From: Hyphomicrobiales bacterium
GTDB lineage: Bacteria > Pseudomonadota > Alphaproteobacteria > Rhizobiales > Rhizobiaceae
Assembly: GCA_900471925.1 (NCBI GenBank)
Contig: UCGV01000027.1
Coordinates: 52,630-116,629, forward strand
DNA: 64,000 nucleotides
Reading direction: 5' to 3'
Positions 1 through 8,737 of this stretch are shown in pieces. Below the pieces are notes generated by a model. That model saw only the letters and a program-made list of their open reading frames with translations, had not been told where the DNA came from and searched no databases. The translations under genes and the position numbers were made by a program. Numbering within the stretch: the first letter of the stretch is position 1; every line of letters starts with the position of its first letter.

Positions 1-138
1 AAAAGTGGCACGGTCGGTGTCGACTTTGGCAGGCCCATGAGCCCCCTCGAAAACATTTCCTGGGACGAGTTCTTCAAAGTCATTGATGAAAGCAGGGAAA
101 CATTCCTGCATCACGACAGCAAGTCGAGCCGTCACTGA
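1..138 (+). CDS. C-terminal end of an unidentified protein (partial)
   Basis: An open frame runs in from the left edge and ends with TGA at 136-138, giving the last 45 residues of a protein whose start lies outside the window. The tail is polar (it ends DSKSSRH) and has a Trp-Asp-Glu-Phe-Phe stretch near residue 21 of the visible part. I do not recognise the family. The frame is followed 34 bases later by a strong hairpin terminator, which supports it being the end of a real gene that converges on serA. Confidence 0.5.
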   Translation, partial: KSGTVGVDFGRPMSPLENISWDEFFKVIDESRETFLHHDSKSSRH

Positions 139-171
139 ACGCAACGGCTGCGCACAGGCCTGCGACCATAT

Positions 172-205
172 AAAAAACCGGCGCGGAGGACCGCGCCGGT
201 TTTTC
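172..205. terminator. Bidirectional rho-independent terminator between the partial gene and serA
   Basis: A run of A, then a perfect 9-bp GC stem (178-186 with 191-199) with an AGGA loop, then a run of T. Both strands end in a T tract, so it can stop both converging transcripts. Confidence 0.85.
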
Positions 206-228
206 ATGTCTTTCCCTGGGAGGAAAAC

Positions 229-1824
229 TCAGTCGACGTTGAAGGTGAGCGGCTTTGCCTGGCGGATCGCCGTATTGGCCGTCAGCTTGCCGAGAACGAC
301 ATCATCAACCGCAGCGTCCACATAGAGCAGAGCGATAGCGTCGCCGCCCTGTTTGTCGCGGCCGAGCTGGAAGTTGGCGATGTTGACGCCAGCAGCACCG
401 AGCGTCGTGCCGATGAAGCCGATCATGCCGGGAACGTCGGTATTGGTGATGTAGATCATGTGGCTGCCCACGTCGGCATCGAGGTTGATACCCTTGATCT
501 GGATGAAGCGCGGCTTGCCATCGGAGAAGACCGTACCGGCAACCGAACGCGTCATCGATTCCGTCGTGACCGTCAGCTTGATGTAGCCGTCGAAGACGCC
601 TGACTTGTCGCGCTTGACCTCGGAAAGGATGACACCTTTTTCCTTGATCATGATCGGCGCCGAAACCATGTTCACATCGGCGACCTGCGAACGGATCAGG
701 CCGGCGAGAACGGCCGAGGTCAGCGCCCTCGTGTTCATGCTGGCGGTGACACCGTCATAAAGGATTTCGATTTCCTTGATCGGCTCTTCCGTGACCTGAC
801 CGACAAAGGCGCCGAGAACGTCGGCGAGCTTGATGAACGGCTTCAGGATCGGTGCTTCTTCAGCGGTGATCGACGGCATGTTGATGGCGTTCGAAACAGC
901 ACCCTTGACGAGGTAATCGGCCATCTGCTCGGCAACCTGCAGAGCGACGTTTTCCTGCGCTTCCGTGGTCGATGCACCAAGATGCGGCGTGCAGACAACA
1001 TTCGGCAAACCGAAAAGCGGGCTTTCCTTGGCAGGCTCGACTTCGAAGACGTCGAAGGCGGCACCGGCGACATGGCCGGACTTGATGGCATCGGCAAGGG
1101 CTGCCTCATCGACGAGACCGCCGCGGGCGCAGTTGATAATACGAACGCCGGGCTTCGTCTTGGCAAGTGCTTCCTTATTCAGAATGCCACGCGTCTTGTC
1201 CGTCATCGGCACGTGCAGCGTGATGAAATCGGCCTGGGCGAGCAGTTCGTCGAGCTCGACCTTGGTGACGCCCATTTCCTCGGCGCGCTCCTTGGAGAGG
1301 AACGGGTCATAGGCGACGACATGCATCTTCAGGCCGATGGCGCGAGCGCAGACGATGGAGCCGATATTGCCGGCGCCGATGACCCCGAGCGTCTTGCCGG
1401 TGATTTCGACGCCCATGAACTTCGACTTTTCCCACTTCCCGGCCTGCGTGGACGTGTCGGCAGCCGGAAGCTGGCGGGCAACGGCAAACATCAGGGCGAT
1501 CGCATGTTCGGCCGTTGTGATCGAGTTACCGAAAGGCGTATTCATGACGATGATGCCGCGGCGCGATGCAGCCGGGATATCGACATTGTCGACGCCGATA
1601 CCGGCGCGGCCGACGACCTTGAGGTTCTTGGCAGCTTCGATGATCTTCTCGGTCACCTTGGTGGCGGAGCGGATCGCAAGGCCATCATAATTGCCGATGA
1701 TTTCGAACAGCTTGTCCTTGTCCTTGCCGAGCTGCGGCTGGAAATCGACTTCGACGCCGCGATCGCGAAAAATCTGGACGGCGGTTTCCGACAGTTCGTC
1801 GGATACGAGAACGCGAGGTGCCAT
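229..1824 (-). CDS. serA: D-3-phosphoglycerate dehydrogenase (long form)
   Basis: It oxidises 3-phosphoglycerate to 3-phosphohydroxypyruvate, the first step of serine synthesis in the cytosol. The 531-residue product has the long-form layout: substrate and NAD domains (about 1-310) with the GAGNIGS nucleotide loop near residues 150-156, catalytic Arg in NCARGG (234) and His in HLGAS (281), then an intervening domain and a C-terminal ACT domain (about 455-531) for serine feedback. I chose the ATG at 1824 rather than one 20 codons upstream because GGAGG lies just before it and the protein then begins at the family start (APRVLVSDEL). It lies 84 bases downstream of serC on the same strand, so the two are probably co-transcribed under the serC leader. 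Confidence 0.97.
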   Translation of the reverse strand: MAPRVLVSDELSETAVQIFRDRGVEVDFQPQLGKDKDKLFEIIGNYDGLAIRSATKVTEKIIEAAKNLKVVGRAGIGVDNVDIPAASRRGIIVMNTPFGNSITTAEHAIALMFAVARQLPAADTSTQAGKWEKSKFMGVEITGKTLGVIGAGNIGSIVCARAIGLKMHVVAYDPFLSKERAEEMGVTKVELDELLAQADFITLHVPMTDKTRGILNKEALAKTKPGVRIINCARGGLVDEAALADAIKSGHVAGAAFDVFEVEPAKESPLFGLPNVVCTPHLGASTTEAQENVALQVAEQMADYLVKGAVSNAINMPSITAEEAPILKPFIKLADVLGAFVGQVTEEPIKEIEILYDGVTASMNTRALTSAVLAGLIRSQVADVNMVSAPIMIKEKGVILSEVKRDKSGVFDGYIKLTVTTESMTRSVAGTVFSDGKPRFIQIKGINLDADVGSHMIYITNTDVPGMIGFIGTTLGAAGVNIANFQLGRDKQGGDAIALLYVDAAVDDVVLGKLTANTAIRQAKPLTFNVD

Positions 1825-1908
1825 TGGGGCCTCCTTCAAAGAGTTCAGCGATAGACTTGAATTGGGAATGCTGGGCTCCGCCATAGGGCGGAGCCGGATG
1901 CGATCACA

Positions 1909-3087
1909 TCAGGCAGCGGCCTGGGAAAGCGCAGCCTTCTGCGTTTCGAAGGCCCAGGACAGCCAAGGCATCAGCTTCTGCATGTCGGAAGTTTCAATCG
2001 TGGCACCCGCCCAGATGCGCAGTCCCGACGGAGCGTCGCGGTAAGCGCCGATGTCATAGGCGACGCCTTCCTTCTCGAGGAGAGCGACGAGACCCTTGGC
2101 GAAGTTCGCCTGGCCATCGGCATCGAGAGCAGCAATGTCCTTGTCCACGATCTTCAGGCAGATCGAGGTGTTGGATTCGATCTCCGGCTTGACGGCGAGG
2201 TTGGCGATCCACTCGTTGGCGTCAACGAAATCGGCAACCGTCTTGGCATTGGCGTCGGCGCGGGCGATCAGGCCCTTGAGACCGCCGAGTTGCTTGGCCC
2301 AGAGAAGCGCATCGATATAGTCTTCGACGCAAAGCATCGAAGGCGTGTTGATCGTCTCACCCTGGAAGATGCCTTCGATCAGCTTGCCGCCCGAGGTCAG
2401 GCGGAAGATCTTCGGCAACGGCCATGCCGGCTGGTAGGAAACCAGACGCTCGGCAGCACGTGGCGACAGGATGAGAATGCCATGCGCACCCTCGCCGCCG
2501 AGAACCTTCTGCCAGGAGAAGGTGACGACATCGAGCTTGGCGAAATCGAGGTTCTGCGCGAAAGCGGCAGACGTCGCATCGCAGATCGTCAGGCCCTTTC
2601 GATCGGCCGGAATGAAATCGGCGTTGGGAACGCGTACACCCGAGGTCGTGCCGTTCCAGGTGAAGACCACGTCACGGTCGAAATCGACGGTGGAAAGGTC
2701 CGGAAGTTCGCCGTAACCGGCTTCGATCTTGCGAACGTCCTTCAGCTTCAGCTGCTTCACGACGTCAGTGACCCAGCCGGCACCGAAGCTTTCCCAGGCG
2801 ACCATATCGACGCCGCGCTCACCGAGCAGCGACCAGAGCGCCATCTCGACGGCGCCGGTGTCGGAAGCCGGTACGATGCCGATGCGATAGTCCGCAGGCA
2901 CTTCCAGAATTTCCCGGGTGAGATCGATCGCCTGCTTCAGCTTGGTCTTGCCGACTTTCGCACGGTGCGAACGGCCGAGAGCCGCATCGGAAAGAGCTTC
3001 GAGCGTCCAACCAGGACGTTTCGCGCAGGGGCCAGAAGAAAAATGAGTGTTTTGCGGACGCACGTCCGGCTTTGCGGTATTTGCCAT
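1909..3087 (-). CDS. serC: Phosphoserine aminotransferase
   Basis: A PLP enzyme that transfers an amino group from glutamate to 3-phosphohydroxypyruvate, giving phosphoserine. The product has 392 residues, typical of the alphaproteobacterial form. The PLP lysine is K194 in the SWQK motif, and the N-terminal substrate region NTHFSSGPCAKRPGW is intact. The ATG at 3087 is preceded by GGAAGGG; a longer frame starting at 3171 would translate the structured leader and is rejected. It is the first gene of a serC-serA unit, with its own promoter and an RNA leader upstream. Confidence 0.97.
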   Translation of the reverse strand: MANTAKPDVRPQNTHFSSGPCAKRPGWTLEALSDAALGRSHRAKVGKTKLKQAIDLTREILEVPADYRIGIVPASDTGAVEMALWSLLGERGVDMVAWESFGAGWVTDVVKQLKLKDVRKIEAGYGELPDLSTVDFDRDVVFTWNGTTSGVRVPNADFIPADRKGLTICDATSAAFAQNLDFAKLDVVTFSWQKVLGGEGAHGILILSPRAAERLVSYQPAWPLPKIFRLTSGGKLIEGIFQGETINTPSMLCVEDYIDALLWAKQLGGLKGLIARADANAKTVADFVDANEWIANLAVKPEIESNTSICLKIVDKDIAALDADGQANFAKGLVALLEKEGVAYDIGAYRDAPSGLRIWAGATIETSDMQKLMPWLSWAFETQKAALSQAAA

Positions 3088-3137
3088 ATTGCTACCCTTC
3101 CAGATAGATGGCTCCTCGTTGGGGAGGAGTGTCCCGC
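3088..3137 (-). promoter_or_regulatory. serC-type RNA leader (cis-regulatory motif)
   Basis: Read on the minus strand, the 5' untranslated region contains a 6-bp hairpin CTCCTC/GAGGAG (3112-3129, loop CCCAAC), then a second weak hairpin CTATC/GGTAG that includes the GGAAGG ribosome site, and then the serC ATG. This matches in place and form the serC motif described in alphaproteobacteria. Pairing of the ribosome site in the second hairpin suggests translational control. The family match is from memory and was not scored. Confidence 0.65.
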
Positions 3138-3142
3138 CGCCG

Positions 3143-3172
3143 TGTTTATGGGTGAAGCCCGTCATAGTCAAG
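3143..3172 (-). promoter_or_regulatory. Promoter of the serC-serA unit
   Basis: On the minus strand, a -35 CTTGAC (3167-3172) and a -10 TAAACA (3143-3148) are spaced for the housekeeping sigma factor, placing the transcript start near 3136, right at the head of the serC leader. Confidence 0.6.
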
Positions 3173-3249
3173 CGGCAGATGTCGTTTCTGGAGGCTGTTT
3201 TGCCGCAGCCGACATTAGGGTTCGACTTTAAAAGCGATCGGACAAAACG

Positions 3250-3275
3250 AAAAAAGCCGCCCGATTGGGCGGCTT
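3250..3275 (-). terminator. Terminator downstream of the outer-membrane protein gene
   Basis: A 7-bp GCCGCCC/GGGCGGC stem with a GATT loop is followed on the minus strand by a T-rich tract. It lies 23 bases past the stop of the minus-strand porin-like gene. A separate perfect palindrome, AGGCCTGAGCTCAGGCCT, touches the stop codon at 3282-3299. Confidence 0.8.
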
Positions 3276-3297
3276 TCGATCAGGCCTGAGCTCAGGC

Positions 3298-4143
3298 CTA
3301 TTTATAGACCGGCTGCTGCAGCGGAATTTCCGGCGGCTCGTAAGCGACGGGCTGCGCGCAGCCGTCGAAGAGGTAACGGGCACCGACGCGAGCTTCGTGG
3401 ACGTTGACGCCACGGTCGCGGCCCGGACCGCCGTTTTCGTTGTAACCGAACATGTTGCCGCCATCGATATGCAGGTAGCGGTAACCGACATCGGCCTTGA
3501 CGTTGCAGGTCACGTCGATCGAAGCACCGGCCATGAGCGCGTAGCTGAAGCGCCAGCCGCCACGGCCACCATGGGTAACCTCATCATCGCAACCGCTGCC
3601 ATCGTCGGCGCAGGCGACGTTGTGGAGATCCTTCCACTTGACGTAGGAGCCACCAATACCGGCGCCGACGTACGGCGTGAAGTAGGCATAGGTGCCGAGA
3701 TCAACGTAAGCATTGGCGAGCAGCGTGTAGGCCGTCATCGATGATACGTCGGTCGAGGTGCACGAGTCGACGCAGGCGCCGAAGGCAGCGCCACCACCGA
3801 CTGTCGAACCGCGGAAATCAGACTTGGTAAGATAATCGAAGGTCAGATCGGTGCGCAGATAGCTGTTGATCTGGTAGCCGACACCGCCGCCGATGGTCCA
3901 GGCATCATCGAGATCGGCACGGTCGAAACTGGCTTCGAGATCGTTGCTGCCCTGGAAGAACTTCGCGCCGCGCAGATCGGTGAAGGCATAGCCCACATCA
4001 CCGCGCAGATACCAGCCGCTCGAGGCGCTGACGGCAACTTCTGGCGGCTGTTCAGGAATGGGTTCGGCAGGAGCAAGATCGGCAGAATAGGCATTCGACG
4101 CGATCAACAGCGCGGCGAAGATACCGGATAAGGTTCTTTTCAT
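3298..4143 (-). CDS. Outer-membrane beta-barrel protein (Omp25/surface-antigen type)
   Basis: The 281-residue product begins with a clear signal peptide (Lys-Arg, hydrophobic core, cut after AYS near residue 20), then a short Pro/Glu-rich linker, then alternating aromatic strands (GWYLRGDVGYAF, TIGGGVGYQ, RTDLTFDYL, VGARYLF) typical of a small 8-strand barrel of the rhizobial/Brucella Omp25-like group. Four Cys in extracellular-loop positions (about 145-190) could form disulfides. It stands alone, with its own terminator. A TTAA-N7-TTAA box lies about 80 bases upstream. Its exact role in the outer membrane is not evident from sequence. Confidence 0.8.
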   Translation of the reverse strand: MKRTLSGIFAALLIASNAYSADLAPAEPIPEQPPEVAVSASSGWYLRGDVGYAFTDLRGAKFFQGSNDLEASFDRADLDDAWTIGGGVGYQINSYLRTDLTFDYLTKSDFRGSTVGGGAAFGACVDSCTSTDVSSMTAYTLLANAYVDLGTYAYFTPYVGAGIGGSYVKWKDLHNVACADDGSGCDDEVTHGGRGGWRFSYALMAGASIDVTCNVKADVGYRYLHIDGGNMFGYNENGGPGRDRGVNVHEARVGARYLFDGCAQPVAYEPPEIPLQQPVYK

Positions 4144-4224
4144 GGATTCACTCCAGTCGGTTGCGTCGGCGCGCTGCAGGCCGCCAAAACGGATACGCTT
4201 TTTATGGATAATGAATCGGAAACG

Positions 4225-4245
4225 TTAAAAGCTGCTTAACCATAA
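4225..4245. promoter_or_regulatory. CtrA-type box in the omp/methyltransferase intergenic region
   Basis: TTAA (4225-4228), seven bases, TTAA (4236-4239), running into CCATAAG. This fits both published forms of the alphaproteobacterial CtrA site (TTAA-N7-TTAA and TTAACCAT). It sits between the divergent outer-membrane protein gene (start 4143) and the methyltransferase (start 4439), so either could be the target. Confidence 0.5.
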
Positions 4246-4438
4246 GAAGTAATTTGAATATTCGCGCCCGACCACGTTCCCGAAGACTAAACATGTCTCA
4301 TTCGCCCGTTCGACTTGCCGAATAGCAGATGAAGCAACGCCTGGACTGTCATGTTGGCGGCAGCGGTGTCGAACGGCATGTCCTTTCGGTATCGAAGCGC
4401 TTATGACGTCAATGGATTTTCCGATCGGGGATGAGCGC

Positions 4439-5053
4439 ATGCAGAACAGCAACAGACAGGCCGCCGACAATATAGCCGATCTCTACGAACGGCACGCCGC
4501 GGTCTGGGATACGAGCCGCGGCAAAACCCTTTTCGAACGGAGCTGGCTGGATCGCTTCACAGCCCTCCTCCCACAGGGAGGCACAATCCTCGACATCGGC
4601 TGCGGCTCAGGCGAACCACTGGCACGTCATTTTATTGAGAGCGGTTACGCGGTGACCGGCATCGATTCCTCGACCAGTCTGATCGCTATGTGCCGAACAC
4701 GCTTTCCTAATTCGGACTGGCAGGTTGCGGATATGCGCAGCCTCTCGCTCGGCAAGCGCTTCGACGGGCTGATTGCCTGGGACAGCTTCTTCCATCTGAC
4801 CTTTGAAGATCAGCGGCGCATGTTTGCCCTGTTTCAGGCCCAGGCCAGGCCGGGCACCGCTCTGATGTTCACCAGTGGCCCGGCACACGGCGAAGCCATG
4901 GGCGTCTTTGTCGGTGAACCGCTCTATCACAGCAGCCTCAGTCCCGATGAATATCGCGCGCTATTGCAGGAGCACGGTTTCGCGGTTATCGCCCACAAGG
5001 CAGAGGATCCTGCCTGCGGTAATCACACGGTCTGGCTCGCCCGGTACCAATAG
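4439..5053 (+). CDS. Class I SAM-dependent methyltransferase
   Basis: The 204-residue protein has the Rossmann-type methyltransferase core: motif I ILDIGCGSGEP at about residues 50-60, the acidic ribose-binding end of strand 2 (GIDSS), motif II around QVADMRSL and a post-motif DSFFHLT. The substrate cannot be told from sequence. I chose the ATG at 4439, preceded by GGGGAT at good spacing, over an ATG at 4403 with no ribosome site. It is a single gene ending in a bidirectional terminator. Confidence 0.85.
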   Translation: MQNSNRQAADNIADLYERHAAVWDTSRGKTLFERSWLDRFTALLPQGGTILDIGCGSGEPLARHFIESGYAVTGIDSSTSLIAMCRTRFPNSDWQVADMRSLSLGKRFDGLIAWDSFFHLTFEDQRRMFALFQAQARPGTALMFTSGPAHGEAMGVFVGEPLYHSSLSPDEYRALLQEHGFAVIAHKAEDPACGNHTVWLARYQ

Positions 5054-5066
5054 ATGATGCAATAAA

Positions 5067-5090
5067 AAAGCCGGCGCAAAGGCCGGCTTT
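5067..5090. terminator. Bidirectional terminator between the methyltransferase and glmM
   Basis: A perfect 9-bp arm AAAGCCGGC (5067-5075) pairs with GCCGGCTTT (5082-5090) around GCAAAG. It lies between two converging genes and can serve both. Confidence 0.85.
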
Positions 5091-5110
5091 CATCTTTTCT
5101 TACGGCGCCT

Positions 5111-6463
5111 TCAAGCGGCACTGCGTACGCTGGAAATCGTGCCGATCAGATCGTTGACGATGCGCTCGATCTGCGCGCGATCGTCCCCTTCCGCCATGAC
5201 GCGGATCAGCGGTTCGGTGCCGGACGGACGGATCACGAGGCGACCGTTCTTGGAGAGTTCGGCCTCCGCATCGGCAATTGCCTTGACCACGTGCATATCT
5301 TCCAGCGGCTTGCCGCCGGTAATGCGCACATTACGCAGAAGCTGCGGTACCGGCTCGAAGCGGCGGCAGATTTCGCTCACCGTCTTGCCCGTGCGCTTCA
5401 CAGCGGCCAGGATCTGCAGGGCGGCAACGAGGCCGTCGCCGGTCGTGCCATAGTCCGAAAGCACGATATGACCGGACTGCTCGCCGCCGACATTGTAGTT
5501 ATGCTGGCGCATGTGCTCGACGACATAGCGGTCGCCGACCTTCGTGCGGGCAAGACCGAGGCCCTTGTCTTCGAGAAAACGCTCAAGACCGAGATTGGAC
5601 ATCACGGTGGCGACGATACCGTTGCCGCGCAGCTGCTGGCTCTCGGCCCAGCTTTCGGCAATCACCGCCATCAACTGGTCGCCATCGACGATCGAGCCGT
5701 TTTCATCGACGATGATGACGCGGTCTGCATCGCCATCGAGCGCGATGCCGATATCGGCCCGCACTTCGTCAACCTTCTTCTGCAACGCGACCGGGCTCGT
5801 GGATCCGCAATTGAGATTGATATTCGTGCCGTTCGGTTCGTTGCCGATCGTCACCACGTCGGCGCCGAGTTCCCAGAGAACGGCGGGCGCGACCTTGTAG
5901 GCGGCGCCATTGGCGCAATCGATGGCGATCCTCAGGCCCTGCAGGGTCACGTCGCGAGGCAGCGTGCGCTTGGCATGTTCGATATAACGGTCATGCACAC
6001 CGTCGATACGCTTGGCGCGACCGATATCGTCGGACTTGGCAAGCTGCGAGTTGAGATCCCGCTCAAGCAGATCCTCGATCTCGCCTTCGATATCGTCCGA
6101 CAGCTTGTATCCATCGGGGCCGAACAGCTTGATGCCATTGTCTTCGTAAGGATTATGCGACGCGGAGATCATGACGCCGATATCGCAACGAAGCGAGCGC
6201 GTCAGCATCGCGACAGCCGGTGTCGGGATCGGGCCGAGAACGAAAGCATCGATGCCCGCGGCCGTAAAACCCGCCACCATGGCATTCTCGAGCATGTAGC
6301 CGGAGAGGCGCGTATCCTTGCCGATGACGACCCGGTGGCGGTGATTGCCGCGCCGGAAGATCGTACCGACCGCAATGCCGACCCGCATTGCAAGGTCCGG
6401 CGTCATGGGGAAGATGTTGGATTGGCCTCGGATGCCGTCCGTCCCGAAATAGCGTCTTTTCAT
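5111..6463 (-). CDS. glmM: Phosphoglucosamine mutase
   Basis: It converts glucosamine-6-phosphate to glucosamine-1-phosphate on the way to UDP-GlcNAc for peptidoglycan and lipid A. The 450-residue protein starts with the family sequence RRYFGTDGIRG, carries the phospho-serine loop ISASHNP with the active serine at 102, a metal loop DGDADR (about 240) and the C-terminal phosphate-binding RPSGTEP. The ATG at 6463 follows AGGAG; the longer frame to 6505 is not needed. It follows ftsH on the same strand, the usual alphaproteobacterial order, but a terminator hairpin between them suggests its own promoter. Confidence 0.97.
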   Translation of the reverse strand: MKRRYFGTDGIRGQSNIFPMTPDLAMRVGIAVGTIFRRGNHRHRVVIGKDTRLSGYMLENAMVAGFTAAGIDAFVLGPIPTPAVAMLTRSLRCDIGVMISASHNPYEDNGIKLFGPDGYKLSDDIEGEIEDLLERDLNSQLAKSDDIGRAKRIDGVHDRYIEHAKRTLPRDVTLQGLRIAIDCANGAAYKVAPAVLWELGADVVTIGNEPNGTNINLNCGSTSPVALQKKVDEVRADIGIALDGDADRVIIVDENGSIVDGDQLMAVIAESWAESQQLRGNGIVATVMSNLGLERFLEDKGLGLARTKVGDRYVVEHMRQHNYNVGGEQSGHIVLSDYGTTGDGLVAALQILAAVKRTGKTVSEICRRFEPVPQLLRNVRITGGKPLEDMHVVKAIADAEAELSKNGRLVIRPSGTEPLIRVMAEGDDRAQIERIVNDLIGTISSVRSAA

Positions 6464-6644
6464 ATGCACTCCTGCGCTGTCCGCGCGCCGTAGAAGCTTA
6501 TGCATTCCTCAAGCAAGAATTCGGTTTCAAAAATGAAGGCTGCGCCCGAAACCTTGATTCAGACTTGTCATTAGTCAGCGGAATGCCACAAAACCGCAGA
6601 ACCGGCACGTAAATTACCAAGAAAACCGATTATATCCTGTTACT

Positions 6645-6686
6645 AATATTAAAGGGGCCGGATTCCCTGTGGAAATCCGGCCCCTT
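6645..6686 (-). terminator. Terminator after ftsH
   Basis: A 13-bp perfect stem (6652-6664 with 6674-6686), strongly GC, followed on the minus strand by TTTAATATT. It lies 21 bases past the ftsH stop and separates ftsH from glmM. Confidence 0.85.
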
Positions 6687-6707
6687 AGGCAAACTTCAGC
6701 TTAAAAT

Positions 6708-8639
6708 TCAGTGGGGCTGAGGCTCCAGTCCGCCTTCCGGCTCATCACCCTTGGAAGCGGGACGCGCACCAGCCTTCGGAACAGCCGAACCGCGGCTCGG
6801 CGGCGAATCATCTCCAAGGTCGCGTGCGGGCTTTTCGCCGCGGATCAGCGCCTTGATCTCTTCGCCTGTCAGCGTCTCGTATTCGAGCAGCCCTTCGGCG
6901 AGTGCGACGAACTCATCATGCTTTTCCGTCAGGATCGTACGGGCCTGTGTATAGGCTTCATCAATCAGGCGGCGCACTTCATTGTCGATCTTCTGCGCGG
7001 TCGCTTCCGAAACGTTCTTCGACTGCGAGACGGAATGTCCGAGGAAGACTTCCTGCTGGTTCTCGCCATAGGCAACCTGGCCGAGCTCGTCGGAGAAGCC
7101 CCACTGGGTCACCATCGCACGGGCAAGCTTGGTGGCTTGCTCGATGTCGGAGGAGGCACCGGACGTGATGTTCTCCTTGCCGAAAGTCAGTTCTTCGGCA
7201 ACGCGGCCACCCATCATGATGCAGAGGCGCGAGACCATCCACTTGTAGCTCATCGAGTAGCGGTCGCCCTCGGGAAGCTGCATGACCATGCCGAGAGCAC
7301 GGCCGCGCGGAATGATGGTTGCCTTGTGCAGCGGGTCGGCGACGGCAACGTTCAGTGCTGTGATGGCGTGACCAGCCTCGTGATAGGCGGTGAGCTTCTT
7401 TTCCGCCTCGGTCATGGCCGAAGAGCGGCGCTCGGCGCCCATCATGATCTTGTCCTTGGCGTCTTCGAATTCCTGCATGGTGACGACGCGCTTGTTACGG
7501 CGTGCAGCCATCAGGGCAGCTTCGTTGACGAGGTTCATGAGATCGGCGCCAGAGAAACCGGGCGTACCGCGAGCCAGAACCTTCAGATCGACATTCGGAG
7601 CCAGCGGAACGTTGCGGGCGTGAACCTTGAGGATACGCTCACGGCCGACGATGTCGGGATTCGGGACGACGACCTGACGGTCAAAACGGCCCGGACGCAG
7701 GAGTGCCGGATCGAGAACGTCGGGACGGTTGGTCGCGGCGATCAGGATGATACCTTCATTGGCTTCGAAACCGTCCATCTCCACGAGGAGCTGGTTCAGC
7801 GTCTGCTCGCGTTCGTCGTTACCACCGCCGAGACCGGCACCACGATGGCGACCGACGGCGTCGATTTCGTCAATGAAGATGATGCAAGGCGCATTCTTCT
7901 TGGCCTGCTCGAACATGTCGCGGACGCGGCTTGCGCCGACGCCGACGAACATTTCGACAAAGTCAGAACCGGAAATGGTGAAGAACGGCACATTGGCTTC
8001 GCCGGCGACCGAGCGGGCGAGCAGCGTCTTACCGGTACCCGGAGGGCCGACGAGCAGCACGCCGCGCGGGATCTTGCCACCAAGGCGCTGGAACTTCTGC
8101 GGGTCGCGCAGGAACTCGACGATTTCTTCCAGATCCTGCTTGGCTTCATCGACACCAGCAACATCGTCAAAGGTCACGCGGCCATGTGCTTCGGTCAGAA
8201 GCTTGGCCTTGGACTTGCCAAAGCCCATCGCGCCGCGCGAACCACCCTGCATCTGGCGCATGAAGAACAGCCAGACGCCGAGGATCAGGAGCATCGGCAG
8301 CAGCGTTCCGAGATAGCTCAGGAAGCCCGAGGAGCCATCGGTTTCCGGACGCGCGGTCACAGCGACGTTCTTGGCCTGCAGGCGATCAAGCAGATTGTCG
8401 TCAATGACGGGCGAATAGGTCTGGAACGTATTATTGTTTTCCAGATACGTACCGGTCAACCGGTTGCCGGTGACCACGACATCCTTCACGCGGCCCGCAT
8501 CGACCTCACGCAGGAACTGCGAATAAGGAACTTCACGCGAACCCGTCTGCGCCGGCGCCGTTTGGAACATACTGAAAAGGGCAATCAGCAGCAGCGCTAT
8601 GATCGCCCACAATGCGAAATTACGTAAGTTAGGGTTCAT
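6708..8639 (-). CDS. ftsH: ATP-dependent zinc metalloprotease FtsH
   Basis: A membrane-anchored AAA+ protease that degrades misfolded membrane proteins and selected regulators. The 643-residue product has two N-terminal membrane helices (about 8-26 and 108-127) flanking a periplasmic domain, Walker A GPPGTGKT (198-205), Walker B IIFIDEIDA, the second region of homology, and zinc motif HEAGH (420-424). The C-terminal tail is acidic and Pro-rich. The ATG at 8639 is preceded by GGGGAG; the frame extension to 8723 is discarded. It follows tilS by 98 bases, with a possible heat-shock promoter in the gap. Confidence 0.98.
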   Translation of the reverse strand: MNPNLRNFALWAIIALLLIALFSMFQTAPAQTGSREVPYSQFLREVDAGRVKDVVVTGNRLTGTYLENNNTFQTYSPVIDDNLLDRLQAKNVAVTARPETDGSSGFLSYLGTLLPMLLILGVWLFFMRQMQGGSRGAMGFGKSKAKLLTEAHGRVTFDDVAGVDEAKQDLEEIVEFLRDPQKFQRLGGKIPRGVLLVGPPGTGKTLLARSVAGEANVPFFTISGSDFVEMFVGVGASRVRDMFEQAKKNAPCIIFIDEIDAVGRHRGAGLGGGNDEREQTLNQLLVEMDGFEANEGIILIAATNRPDVLDPALLRPGRFDRQVVVPNPDIVGRERILKVHARNVPLAPNVDLKVLARGTPGFSGADLMNLVNEAALMAARRNKRVVTMQEFEDAKDKIMMGAERRSSAMTEAEKKLTAYHEAGHAITALNVAVADPLHKATIIPRGRALGMVMQLPEGDRYSMSYKWMVSRLCIMMGGRVAEELTFGKENITSGASSDIEQATKLARAMVTQWGFSDELGQVAYGENQQEVFLGHSVSQSKNVSEATAQKIDNEVRRLIDEAYTQARTILTEKHDEFVALAEGLLEYETLTGEEIKALIRGEKPARDLGDDSPPSRGSAVPKAGARPASKGDEPEGGLEPQPH

Positions 8640-8696
8640 TGAACTCCCCAGCACAGGAACGGTCGCCTCATGGCGGCCGTCATATTTGGTCTCTAA

Positions 8697-8724
8697 CATA
8701 GGGTTGCGCCAAGCCATTGCCAAG
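8697..8724 (-). promoter_or_regulatory. Possible RpoH-type promoter of ftsH
   Basis: On the minus strand, CTTGGC (8719-8724), 16 bases, CCTATG (8697-8702). The CTTG and CCTAT parts resemble the rhizobial heat-shock consensus. The match is partial and the start site is unproven. Confidence 0.3.
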
Positions 8725-8737
8725 GCGATCCATTCTG

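Noticed and set aside
1825..1884. N-terminal 20-residue extension of serA
   Set aside because: The ATG at 1824 has GGAGG and the conserved start; the extension is not conserved in the family.
3088..3171. N-terminal 28-residue extension of serC
   Set aside because: It would translate through the structured leader; a ribosome site lies before 3087.
6711..8627. 638-codon open frame on the plus strand opposite ftsH
   Set aside because: It mirrors a certain gene in high-GC DNA, has no ribosome site, and its product is His/Arg/Asp-rich with no family features.
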